From positions 1-5,856 of the forward strand of contig JAJYDZ010000131.1 in the NCBI GenBank assembly GCA_021790415.1: a DNA stretch of 5,856 nt, given 5' to 3'. Shown here one piece after another: positions 1 through 5,049 of this stretch (its first letter is position 1; every line of letters begins with the position of its first letter). Under the pieces are notes generated by a model, which was given only the letters and a program-made list of their open reading frames with translations, was not told where the DNA came from and did not search any database. Origin of the DNA: Thermoplasmata archaeon. GTDB lineage: Archaea; Thermoplasmatota; Thermoplasmata; Thermoplasmatales; Thermoplasmataceae. A program made the position numbers and the translations under genes.

Positions 1-1
1 G

Positions 2-586
2 GATCGTCTCGTTTTCAATGAAATAAGAGACCAGATCATGGCCAGGCACATAAGAATAAAACATGGAACAATGCAGGATGCTTCCTTCATCGAATCAGAC
101 AGGGGAGAATATGGTAAACCCAGGGGTGAGGATGCAAAGACACGCAGATCTAAAGACGGAACATCAGCAACAAAGAATCATGAAAAGCATTTCGGATACA
201 AGGCGCATACCCTTGTCAACGAGATAAAAATAATAGAGAAACTGTCAGTAACACCGGCGAATGTACATGATTCACAGATTGATCTCAGCATTCCCGGTAT
301 TATATGTTACAGGGATAAGGGATATTTTGGGTCAGAATGCAAAGGCATCAATGGGACAATGGATCGTGCTGTGAGAGGTCATCCACTGCCGGTCAAGAGC
401 ATAAGACGGAATATCCGCATATCCAGGATAAGATCAGCGGTGGAACATCCCTATGCGTTCTTCAAGGGGATGTTCCATTTCTTCCATGTAATGGTAACAA
501 CAGTGCAGAGAGTGAGGGTGAAGACCTATCTCACAGCCATATGCTATAATCTCATGAGATCAAGATATCTTGACCGGATAGCGTAA
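2..586 (+). CDS. IS5-family DDE transposase, C-terminal part (5' end outside window)
   Basis: This is the catalytic part of a transposase that cuts and joins the ends of its insertion sequence. The frame is open from base 2, so the gene begins outside the window; the ATG at 38 is internal, because the 12 codons before it (DRLVFNEIRDQI) read like the family. All three acidic catalytic residues are visible. Counting from the ATG at 38, they are D14 in GTMQDASFIESD, D93 in YRDKGYFG and E136 in RSAVEHPYAFFK. The last fits the R(3)E(6)K part of the IS4/IS5 signature, although the usual Tyr three residues before the Arg is Ser. Between them lie HFGYKAHTLV and VTPANVHDSQ, typical of the IS5 group. 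The C-terminus (TYLTAICYNLMRSRYL) looks complete. About 194 residues are present of an expected roughly 300. No frameshift is seen in this part, so the element may be intact. Family call is firm; subgroup is an inference. Confidence 0.93.
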   Translation, partial: DRLVFNEIRDQIMARHIRIKHGTMQDASFIESDRGEYGKPRGEDAKTRRSKDGTSATKNHEKHFGYKAHTLVNEIKIIEKLSVTPANVHDSQIDLSIPGIICYRDKGYFGSECKGINGTMDRAVRGHPLPVKSIRRNIRISRIRSAVEHPYAFFKGMFHFFHVMVTTVQRVRVKTYLTAICYNLMRSRYLDRIA

Positions 587-878
587 GCCATAGAAATTTA
601 GAGAAAATACAGGGAAAAACATGGTGAAATAGGTTATTTTTCACACAATATTTGGATTAAAAAAACGATTTTTCAGGAATCGAGAAAGATATCAAACGTA
701 AATGAAGGTTTTAGGAAAACCTCAATTGATAACATGACAATATGTTTATTTAACTAATCTTGCATTTTGAAGTTTTCAATAATATGGAACATCGTCATAA
801 ATCGAGACCACAAGGATGACTATGATGAATATTTTCAATCTATTAGGCTTATACCCTATCGCATAAATTCTTACTTAA
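587..878. other. intergenic region with probable insertion-sequence right end and hairpins
   Basis: No convincing gene is seen. The right inverted repeat of the IS5-type element should lie in the first 50-100 bases after the transposase stop, but it cannot be fixed because the left end is outside the window. Two stem-loops are present. GTGAAA (624-629) pairs with TTTCAC (639-644). AGGTTTT (706-712) pairs with AAAACCT (716-722) across a 3-base loop. Two very short frames occur: 784-819 (11 residues) and 822-866 (14 residues), the second behind AAGGATGA. Neither is long enough to support as a gene. Confidence 0.5.
706..722. repeat. perfect 7-bp inverted repeat with 3-base loop
   Basis: AGGTTTT-AGG-AAAACCT is a perfect stem-loop 120 bases after the transposase stop. 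It could be a sub-terminal structure of the insertion sequence or part of a terminator. No long T-run follows on the plus strand, so a classical terminator is not favoured. Confidence 0.5.
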
Positions 879-1574
879 ATGATCAAATTATATAGCATAA
901 AGTTATTAATATTTGTGGCAAATATTTCAATAGGAAATGTTGTTGACTGCGTTATATCAGGCATAAATCAGGCAAAAAAGGATTATAATAAACTCACAAA
1001 AAATTTTCAAACATTAGGAGGTGGGCCAGAATATTTCATCTCAGTAAGTATCGCCAAAAGTTTAAAAGAAGGATTAAATGAATCACTAATATTTCTAGAA
1101 GAAACGTGGAAAGATTCGGAAGATGCCCCAACGGGAAAAAAAATTACAAAATGGCATCCGAATTACAGATACGACATAGTTGTCAGAGACAGTAAATTAC
1201 TTCCCTTCGCAGCAATAGAGGTTAAAAATAGTGTTTGTAGTGTTTCAAAAGAGGTAATGAAAGATTTTGGGAGAATATCGACTGCTGTGGAAATGGAAGG
1301 TGATGAAAAAATATTCAAAGGTGGACTATTTGTCTTTTATACCCAAAAACACTGCAAAATGGAAGCCCTTGAAAACACTAAAGAAATTATACAGAAAAGG
1401 TATGAGGCATTGGAAAATGCATTGAAAGTGCAAAAGGGAAGGTCTGATCTAAATAAAAAGCTCATTGACCCAACCCTCTACTTAGGCATGGATCGAAATC
1501 CTGTTAGAGGGTTAAATAACAAGGTAGTTGTCTGGGGAGGAGGATGTTTTATTCTTACTCCAAGAAAGCATTAA
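879..1574 (+). CDS. PD-(D/E)XK nuclease-like protein
   Basis: This is probably a stand-alone DNA nuclease-fold protein of about 220-231 residues. Counting from the ATG at 879, the PD-(D/E)XK elements appear in order. An acidic residue on the first helix is E51 in GGGPEYFISVSIAKSL. The first catalytic Asp is D99 in PNYRYDIVV. The E-x-K pair is E114/K116 in PFAAIEVKNSV. D129 in VMKDFGRIS and the strand GGLFVFYT follow, as in related restriction-endonuclease-like proteins. No helicase, methyltransferase or DNA-recognition domain is attached or adjacent, so the target is unknown. A stop lies directly before the ATG at 879. The first 12 residues (MIKLYSIKLLIF) may be a translated promoter, and a leaderless GTG at 915 is a good alternative start giving 219 residues. 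No Shine-Dalgarno is seen at either. The frame is intact and lies downstream of transposon sequence. Fold call is moderately firm; role in defence or repair is an inference. Confidence 0.75.
   Translation: MIKLYSIKLLIFVANISIGNVVDCVISGINQAKKDYNKLTKNFQTLGGGPEYFISVSIAKSLKEGLNESLIFLEETWKDSEDAPTGKKITKWHPNYRYDIVVRDSKLLPFAAIEVKNSVCSVSKEVMKDFGRISTAVEMEGDEKIFKGGLFVFYTQKHCKMEALENTKEIIQKRYEALENALKVQKGRSDLNKKLIDPTLYLGMDRNPVRGLNNKVVVWGGGCFILTPRKH
884..895 (+). promoter_or_regulatory. TATA-like box, possible promoter for the PD-(D/E)XK gene
   Basis: AAATTATATAG lies about 25 bases before an in-frame GTG at 915. Archaeal transcription usually starts 22-27 bases after the TATA box, so a transcript could begin at or next to that GTG, giving a leaderless message. 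The box falls inside the reading frame if the upstream ATG at 879 is used, which argues against that ATG. Confidence 0.4.
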
Positions 1575-1590
1575 CTGTTAAGACGAGACA

Positions 1591-1602
1591 TTATAAATTA
1601 TA
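1591..1602 (+). promoter_or_regulatory. TATA-like box upstream of a possible leaderless micro-ORF
   Basis: TTATAAATTATA is centred about 24 bases before the ATG at 1619, the spacing expected for an archaeal leaderless start. TATA-like strings are common by chance in DNA this AT-rich. Confidence 0.3.
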
Positions 1603-1618
1603 GGCATAACCTGAGAAT

Positions 1619-1687
1619 ATGTACCTTTGGTTGGATATCATGAAAGAATATGGTAAGATGGTACCATGGTATGATGATAAAAAATGA
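1619..1687 (+). CDS. possible 22-residue leaderless peptide
   Basis: The peptide is MYLWLDIMKEYGKMVPWYDD followed by KK. It is rich in Trp, Tyr, Met and charged residues and looks less random than most AT-rich noise. A TATA-like box sits at the right distance for a leaderless start. It may be a real small protein or the leftover N-terminus of a lost gene. No family is recognised and no neighbour clarifies its role. A 10-bp palindrome, ATGGTACCAT, lies inside the frame at 1658-1667. Confidence 0.25.
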   Translation: MYLWLDIMKEYGKMVPWYDDKK

Positions 1688-1808
1688 CATTCTCTGAAAA
1701 TATGAGCATAATCATTCTAAGGACAAGAATTTGATAGATATAATTGACCTGCCTGTTTTGAAGTGCCTCTTAAATCTTTTATAAATTTGTTATGAATAAA
1801 AATAAATG
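1688..1808. other. intergenic, nothing firm
   Basis: Apart from a TATA-like TTTATAAA at 1778-1785, no supported feature is seen. That box lies about 25 bases before an ATG at 1806, whose frame reads 19 residues (MSRIRRFYLVFRFIPAPLS) to 1865. This frame runs across the hairpin at 1809-1830 and antisense to the small minus-strand ORF, so it is a weaker reading than the minus-strand one. Confidence 0.4.
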
Positions 1809-1830
1809 AGTAGAATTCGTAGATTCTACT
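1796..1830 (-). terminator. hairpin plus T-rich tail ending the minus-strand block
   Basis: AGTAGAAT (1809-1816) and ATTCTACT (1823-1830) form an 8-bp stem with a 6-base loop. Read on the minus strand, the hairpin starts at the stop codon of the small ORF ending at 1830 and is followed by CATTTATTTTTATT. Stem plus T-rich tail right after a stop codon is a plausible transcription end. It also supports the idea that the minus-strand frames from 2938 down to 1830 form one unit. Confidence 0.45.
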
Positions 1831-1943
1831 TAGTTTTTAGGTTTATTCCCGCGCCCCTTTCCTGATGGTTGTCCAGAGGTACTTGGGTATAACGGGTTTG
1901 CTGGTGCCGGTGGAGGTGTTTTGCTGCTACCTTTCTTTGACAC
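1830..1943 (-). CDS. small Pro/Gly/Lys-rich ORF, 37 residues
   Basis: From a GTG start the frame reads VSKKGSSKTPPPAPANPLYP and ends in SGKGRGNKPKN. The bias to Pro, Ser, Gly and Lys with a basic tail is unlike random AT-rich translation and suggests a short disordered basic protein or the tail of a larger lost one. A TATA-like TTTAATA lies about 26 bases before the GTG, fitting a leaderless start, and the terminator-like hairpin overlaps the stop codon. An overlapping frame from ATG (1945 to 1826, 39 residues, MCQRKVAAKHLHRHQQ...) is the main competitor and cannot be excluded. No family is recognised. The plus strand here is locally more GC-rich than its surroundings. Confidence 0.35.
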   Translation of the reverse strand: MSKKGSSKTPPPAPANPLYPSTSGQPSGKGRGNKPKN

Positions 1944-2015
1944 ATGAAAGCATGAGCAAATGGCGTATTAAATTTTACCTAATAATAAGGGCATAAACTA
2001 AAAGTGAAGCCTTTC

Positions 2016-2270
2016 CTAAATAGACATTTTCTGTAGGTTAAAAATATTGATTATTCCATTACCTGCAGGAGTGGAAAATACTTCAAAGGCAGTGAGGATG
2101 CTTAACATGGAAGCGTTGCCAAGGGCATTTAAGCTTGAACCGGTGATATGCTTTCTTCAGGTAACATGGAAAGCAGCCCACAGGGAAAACACAGTAATGA
2201 TTATGCCAATGACAAGGAGCGCATAAGGCCAATAAGCATCAACTCCTCTTATTATGGTTCCTTGCTTCAT
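2016..2270 (-). pseudogene. small single-helix membrane protein gene with in-frame stop
   Basis: From the ATG at 2270 the frame reads 37 residues: MKQGTIIRGVDAYWPYALLV, then IGIIITVFSLWAAFHVT, then TGA at 2159-2157. Residues 13-35 form one clear membrane helix. The same frame stays open after the TGA for 46 more codons, including SLNALGNASMLSILTAFEVF, which is also apolar and protein-like, before TAG at 2018-2016. The simplest reading is an approximately 84-residue membrane protein whose Trp codon (TGG) mutated to TGA. Alternatively the 37-residue product is complete. It starts 23 bases after the stop of the preceding two-helix remnant on the same strand, so the two were probably co-transcribed. 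No family is recognised; accessory subunits of transporters or respiratory complexes can look like this. Confidence 0.45.
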
Positions 2271-2293
2271 ACTACTCTAGTAACATAACGCTA

Positions 2294-2580
2294 TTAACTT
2301 TTTCTTTCCCTGTAGATTTCCTCCAAAGCAAAACCTATGACTGTTAAACCGAGAACGCTGAATCCTACATAATACCACTCCAATCCTGCAGCCTTCATGG
2401 ACAAATTGCTCAAGTCTATGTACTCCGGTAGCAAAAGGTATCAATGCAGCTGCAAGTCCGGGAACAAGAATTATAACAATAAGGCCCCATATACTCTGTT
2501 TCTATTTCTTCAAGTCTCTGAAACTGGTAAAGACCCTCGTTGTGGCCAAATTCTCTTTTTACCGTCGAATATGCAATAGA
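2294..2580 (-). pseudogene. remnant of a two-helix membrane protein, frameshifted
   Basis: Protein-like sequence continues on the minus strand through three frames. About 2580-2491 reads STVKREFGHNEGLYQFQRLE and ends EIETEY, a polar cytoplasmic-type segment. From about 2490 the sense moves to another frame, WGLIVIILVPGLAAALIPFA, a membrane helix. Near 2430 it moves again, to PEYIDLSNLSMKAAGLEWYY and then VGFSVLGLTVIGFALEEIYRERKS, a second helix with a basic tail ending at TAA (2296-2294). The first shift falls at a G4 run (2488-2485). One-base indels at both places would restore a protein of two membrane helices. A short 34-residue product from the ATG at 2398 is still open. The 5' part overlaps the tail of the 142-residue gene in a different frame. 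The family is not recognised. Confidence 0.5.
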
Positions 2581-2938
2581 TTTTCTCCTTCAAAACGGGA
2601 ATTTCTTTCTCTTTCTGGATCTCTTGTGGATTATCGTTATTATCTCGTGCCTCAATTAAGAATACATTCTCAATCTCTAAACGTGAAACAAAGAACCAAC
2701 CTTTTTTGTACTTCCCAACTTCAGTTCTCAGAGTGAGATTCACGATTTTACCTAAGTAAGGTCGCAAAGCCTTATCGACTTTTGTTCGACGCATTCGCAT
2801 CTCCTCAAGGTTTTTCCTTGTCCTTTTTTTCCTGTGCTTTACGTTAAAAGGTTCAGGTCCTTTTAGTCCATTACCCTTTCCTATGAATTTTTGACCACCA
2901 TTCCTGTCGGTATTATTAGTTCGCCCGAATTCTGCCAT
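2510..2938 (-). CDS. unknown basic protein, 142 residues
   Basis: This is a hypothetical protein with good start signals: GGGGTGAT (2954-2947) sits 8 bases before the ATG, and a TATA-like box lies about 70 bases upstream. Residues 1-55 are polar and strongly basic (FNVKHRKKRTRKNLEEMRMR) and probably disordered or nucleic-acid binding. Residues 60-125 alternate in a beta-strand manner: YLGKIVNLTLRTEVGKYKKG, WFFVSRLEIENVFLIEA, then VLKEKIYCIFDGKK. That pattern recalls a small beta-barrel such as the Sm/LSm fold, but the Gly-to-Asn spacing is one residue longer than usual, so this is only a suggestion. The last 13 residues or so (IWPQRGSLPVSET) overlap a different frame that looks like the membrane-protein remnant, so the original C-terminus may have been nearer residue 129. 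It is the first gene of the minus-strand block. There are no Cys clusters, signal peptide or membrane helix. Confidence 0.6.
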   Translation of the reverse strand: MAEFGRTNNTDRNGGQKFIGKGNGLKGPEPFNVKHRKKRTRKNLEEMRMRRTKVDKALRPYLGKIVNLTLRTEVGKYKKGWFFVSRLEIENVFLIEARDNNDNPQEIQKEKEIPVLKEKIYCIFDGKKRIWPQRGSLPVSET

Positions 2939-2946
2939 TTAGCTTA

Positions 2947-2954
2947 ATCACCCC
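2947..2954 (-). promoter_or_regulatory. Shine-Dalgarno of the 142-residue gene
   Basis: On the minus strand GGGGTGAT ends 8 bases before the ATG at 2938. GGTGAT is an exact match to the standard anti-Shine-Dalgarno complement and fixes this start. Confidence 0.7.
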
Positions 2955-3000
2955 GTAAATCTTTCCTCAATTGTACGCGGGTGCAAATAATTTTGTATCG

Positions 3001-3014
3001 GTCAATATATTTAA
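3001..3014. promoter_or_regulatory. TATA-like box in a divergent promoter region
   Basis: Read leftward, TTAAATATATTGAC would start transcription near 2983, leaving a leader of about 45 bases that contains the Shine-Dalgarno of the 142-residue gene. Read rightward, CAATATATTTAA would start near 3033, just ahead of the GGGGAGG site of the small plus-strand ORF. One AT-rich core may therefore serve both directions. Confidence 0.5.
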
Positions 3015-3023
3015 TTCTTGCAG

Positions 3024-3046
3024 TTTATAAAAACTATACGGGGAGG
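3024..3046 (+). promoter_or_regulatory. TATA-like TTTATAAAA and strong Shine-Dalgarno GGGGAGG
   Basis: TTTATAAAA (3024-3032) is followed by GGGGAGG (3040-3046), 5 bases before the ATG at 3052. If the TATA box at 3024 were used, the start site would be near 3052 and would exclude the Shine-Dalgarno; the upstream box at 3001-3014 fits a leadered message better. The ribosome site itself is among the best in the window. Confidence 0.5.
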
Positions 3047-3051
3047 ATTGT

Positions 3052-3142
3052 ATGGTCGTTGAATTGAACACATACTTTAAAAAAAATGATTTTGCTTACA
3101 GTTCCACAGAATGAGGAGTATGAAGTATTCGATTTTAAGTGA
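3052..3142 (+). CDS. tiny ORF with frame change at an A8 tract
   Basis: From the ATG the zero frame gives 20 residues, MVVELNTYFKKNDFAYSSTE, ending at 3114. At 3079-3086 there is a run of eight A after TTT. Shifting by +1 there continues as MILLTVPQNEEYEVFDFK to TGA at 3140-3142, giving a 29-residue product that reads more like a protein (VPQNEEYEVFDF). The cause could be a real one-base mutation, an error at the homopolymer, or slippage during transcription or translation. The strong Shine-Dalgarno 5 bases before the ATG and the hairpin with T-run 52 bases after the end suggest a deliberate transcription unit. It lies between the minus-strand block and the PIN gene. Function is unknown; a small regulator, leader peptide or antitoxin are possibilities, not conclusions. 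Confidence 0.4.
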
Positions 3143-3193
3143 AGAAAAAATAGCTTTTGGGTCTTCCCCGGTATAAAGAAAAATTAGAGTTTC

Positions 3194-3227
3194 AGATGAA
3201 AGATTGAGTTCATCTTAATTCTTTTTT
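3194..3227 (+). terminator. hairpin followed by T-run
   Basis: AGATGAA (3194-3200) pairs with TTCATCT (3209-3215) across an 8-base loop, followed by TAATTCTTTTTT. This is a plausible end for the transcript of the small ORF at 3052 and separates it from the promoter of the PIN gene. T-rich ends are known terminators in archaea, with or without a hairpin. Confidence 0.5.
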
Positions 3228-3282
3228 CTAACCTTAAAAATAACCCCTATACAAGCGATTTGGGTCAGGAGTTCTGAAACCA

Positions 3283-3295
3283 CTTTATATATTAA
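3283..3295 (+). promoter_or_regulatory. TATA box of the PIN-domain gene
   Basis: TTTATATATTAAA is centred about 25 bases before the TTG at 3314. This is the right distance for transcription to start at the start codon itself and so supports a leaderless TTG start. Confidence 0.6.
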
Positions 3296-3313
3296 AAATA
3301 CATATTACCTTGG

Positions 3314-4402
3314 TTGGAAGAGAAATTCAGCGAACTGTGGGAAAGGATAAAGGATTATTTGCCAGAAAATTGGAAAGATATAAAATACGATGAACAGTTG
3401 GTAAAAAAGGCAATAGCAGATGTTGCCAGAAAGCTTCCTGTTGAAGTTTATGAAGTGATAAGGGAAGAAGTTCTGGTAAACCTCTTTTCAATGGAAGAAA
3501 CGGCAAAAGCATCTCTTGCATTCGTTGTTGATTCCAATATAATTATCGCCGACTGTTTTAGGGTTGCTTCGGGAAAATATTCAAGCATTGAAAGGATTTT
3601 CTCATCGGCTTTCGTAAGATTGTTTGCCCCAAAATCTATTGAAAAAGAAGTCTATGAACAAATAAAATTAGACCTGCCCAAGGGGAGTTCCATGCAAAAA
3701 GCAAAAATGCATGCGGCTAAGCTGCTTTCCAAAATTACACTGGTAAACGAATCAGAGTTTGAGGTAGAGCATAAGGCCCTTGCTAAGTTTAAGGATAAGT
3801 ATGGAAATGACGCTTCCTTTGTTAAAGTAGGACTAAGGTTTGGAATCAAATCAGTTGTAACTAAGGATAAGGACTTTTCCAGAGATGGAATCATTGAACC
3901 CATTGATCTGGGTGCCGCAGTGAAAACTATTGTGTCTACAGAATCTGGAGCACTTTCTCTTTCACTAATAGGGGTCTCAGCGTGTGTTGTGGGGGAGGGA
4001 ATTTATTGGGCACTGTTTCTTCTGATTAAAGTAATATTGGAAATTATTAGTTATATAGGACTGATATTGGTCGCAGGAGTAAAGGGATTAGTTGGACTAA
4101 TAACAGGTTTGCCTCTTTGGCTACAAGTTGTACTGTTATCTGTTGCTATTGGTACAGGAGTTGCAGTAGGAAATTCAAAAAAAGCTAGGGGGTATATTTC
4201 AGAAAATGCAACCAAGTTGTATGAGATGGTTGTAGAAAATTCCAAGAAGATGATAGAAACCCTTGAAATTTATCTAAGAGGACTTATAGACATGACCAGC
4301 GGGCTAAGAGAGGAACTTGTTCCCTATTTCATTTATATGGTTGTTGGCTTAATTATGACAATTGAAGATATGGAGACAAATCTATCAAAGTATGAATTTT
4401 AA
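3314..4402 (+). CDS. membrane-anchored PIN-domain ribonuclease-like protein
   Basis: A 362-residue protein in three parts. Residues 1-65 are charged and helical. Residues 66-200 form a PIN domain, a metal-dependent RNase fold: FVVDSNIIIAD with D73, SIEKEVYEQI with E112 (or E110), GNDASFVKVG with D166, and SVVTKDKDFS with D185/D187. This four-acid layout matches PIN nucleases such as VapC toxins, which are only about 130 residues. Residues 212-287 hold two to three membrane helices (LSLSLIGVSACVVGEGIYW, ALFLLIKVILEIISYIGLIL, LQVVLLSVAIGTGVAVG), then an amphipathic linker and a last apolar stretch at 338-350 (YFIYMVVGLIMTI). The nuclease would thus be held on a membrane, probably on the cytoplasmic side. 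TTG is chosen because an in-frame stop lies just upstream, the TATA box fits a leaderless start, and the first ATG is residue 60, close to the PIN domain. No antitoxin gene adjoins it. PIN call is firm; target and role are unknown. Confidence 0.82.
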   Translation: MEEKFSELWERIKDYLPENWKDIKYDEQLVKKAIADVARKLPVEVYEVIREEVLVNLFSMEETAKASLAFVVDSNIIIADCFRVASGKYSSIERIFSSAFVRLFAPKSIEKEVYEQIKLDLPKGSSMQKAKMHAAKLLSKITLVNESEFEVEHKALAKFKDKYGNDASFVKVGLRFGIKSVVTKDKDFSRDGIIEPIDLGAAVKTIVSTESGALSLSLIGVSACVVGEGIYWALFLLIKVILEIISYIGLILVAGVKGLVGLITGLPLWLQVVLLSVAIGTGVAVGNSKKARGYISENATKLYEMVVENSKKMIETLEIYLRGLIDMTSGLREELVPYFIYMVVGLIMTIEDMETNLSKYEF

Positions 4403-4703
4403 AGTGTATTTACATAATCTTAACAAACTAACTCTGTAAGCAGGGTGTAGAGAATGTCCTATTGGGGAAAAAAGGGTTAGAGGTTTAACACTAATTCTTC
4501 TATGCAAACCGGCAAGAATCGGAACGGGTACATTAGTCTATCATGTTGGGCAAGTTTGCCAACACAGGAAATTGCATGAAATACGGTAAATCACAAATAA
4601 ATATTAAAAACGGCTTACAATCCTTTTAACGCCATAGCTTCTCTTCTTATTTTTAACCCGATGCGGTAAATGATTCGGAAAAAAGTTTAACTCGAAGTAT
4701 GTC
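4403..4703. other. non-coding stretch with weak relics
   Basis: No intact gene is seen. There is no clear T-rich terminator directly after the PIN gene. A bulged stem-loop lies at 4545-4563, where GTTGG(G)CAA pairs with TTGCCAAC. One minus-strand relic (4477-4590) is listed separately. Several stops occur in every other frame. Confidence 0.4.
4477..4590 (-). pseudogene. possible protein remnant, 37 codons
   Basis: Between a TGA and a TAA the minus strand reads FTVFHAISCVGKLAQHDRLM followed by YPFRFLPVCIEELVLNL. The composition is protein-like but has no start signal, and the only ATG is codon 20. It could be a fragment of a lost gene. No family is recognised, and chance is a real alternative at this length. 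Confidence 0.2.
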
Positions 4704-5008
4704 CTAAATTAATTCAATCAGAATTTTGCTCATAAACGTGCTACCAATCCTATCATCCTTTCCGACCTTGATTGCATCCAGAGCAAGTGCTCTAATGTCA
4801 ATAACTTAAGGAAGCGCAATTCCTATATTATGATCCATGGGCCGTTCATCTCTTCCATTGCAGCTTCCATCTTACTTCTGACATTCCCCCGATGTGTTTT
4901 GTAATAGGTATCCAAATTCTCCATTGAAATGATGCTTTTTGTTTTGAAATATTCAATGGTCCGCTGTCGTTTCGTCAGAAATTTAAAAGTGGCTAACTGT
5001 TTTATCAT
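4704..5008 (-). pseudogene. winged-helix-like DNA-binding protein remnant
   Basis: The first frame starts at the ATG at 5008 and gives 61 residues to 4823. Its core, LTKRQRTIEYFKTKSIISME then NLDTYYKTHRGNVRSKMEAAME, has the look of a winged helix-turn-helix: a TxRQ..I..Y helix, a short turn, then a recognition helix with VRSKMEA. After stops near 4823 and 4806, protein-like sense resumes in another frame, VIDIRALALDAIKVGKDDRI then GSTFMSKILIELI, ending at TAG 4706-4704. This suggests one gene broken by a small indel and a nonsense change, or a short wHTH protein followed by an unrelated relic. No Shine-Dalgarno is seen at the ATG. It reads away from the repeat array, 41 bases to its right, so the array could have been its operator region. 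DNA-binding role is an inference. Confidence 0.45.
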
Positions 5009-5049
5009 TATTCTTGGAACTCTATTTCGTAAATGAAAAACCTATTTTT

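Noticed and set aside
337..549. Second frame inside the transposase gene
   Set aside because: It overlaps the conserved DDE region in another frame and has no independent support.
2397..2736. Two plus-strand frames opposite the minus-strand block
   Set aside because: They are antisense to better-supported minus-strand frames with a promoter, a Shine-Dalgarno and membrane-helix sense, and have no start signals of their own.
3120..3176. 18-residue frame after GAGGAG
   Set aside because: The purine-rich site is one base from the ATG, too close to act as a Shine-Dalgarno, and the frame runs over the better continuation of the 3052 ORF.
3327..4245. Minus-strand frames antisense to the PIN gene
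   Set aside because: They are shadows of a long gene with recognised catalytic residues.
4545..4563. Stem-loop as a possible tRNA or small RNA
   Set aside because: Only one short bulged stem with a very small loop is seen; no cloverleaf or other RNA signature surrounds it.
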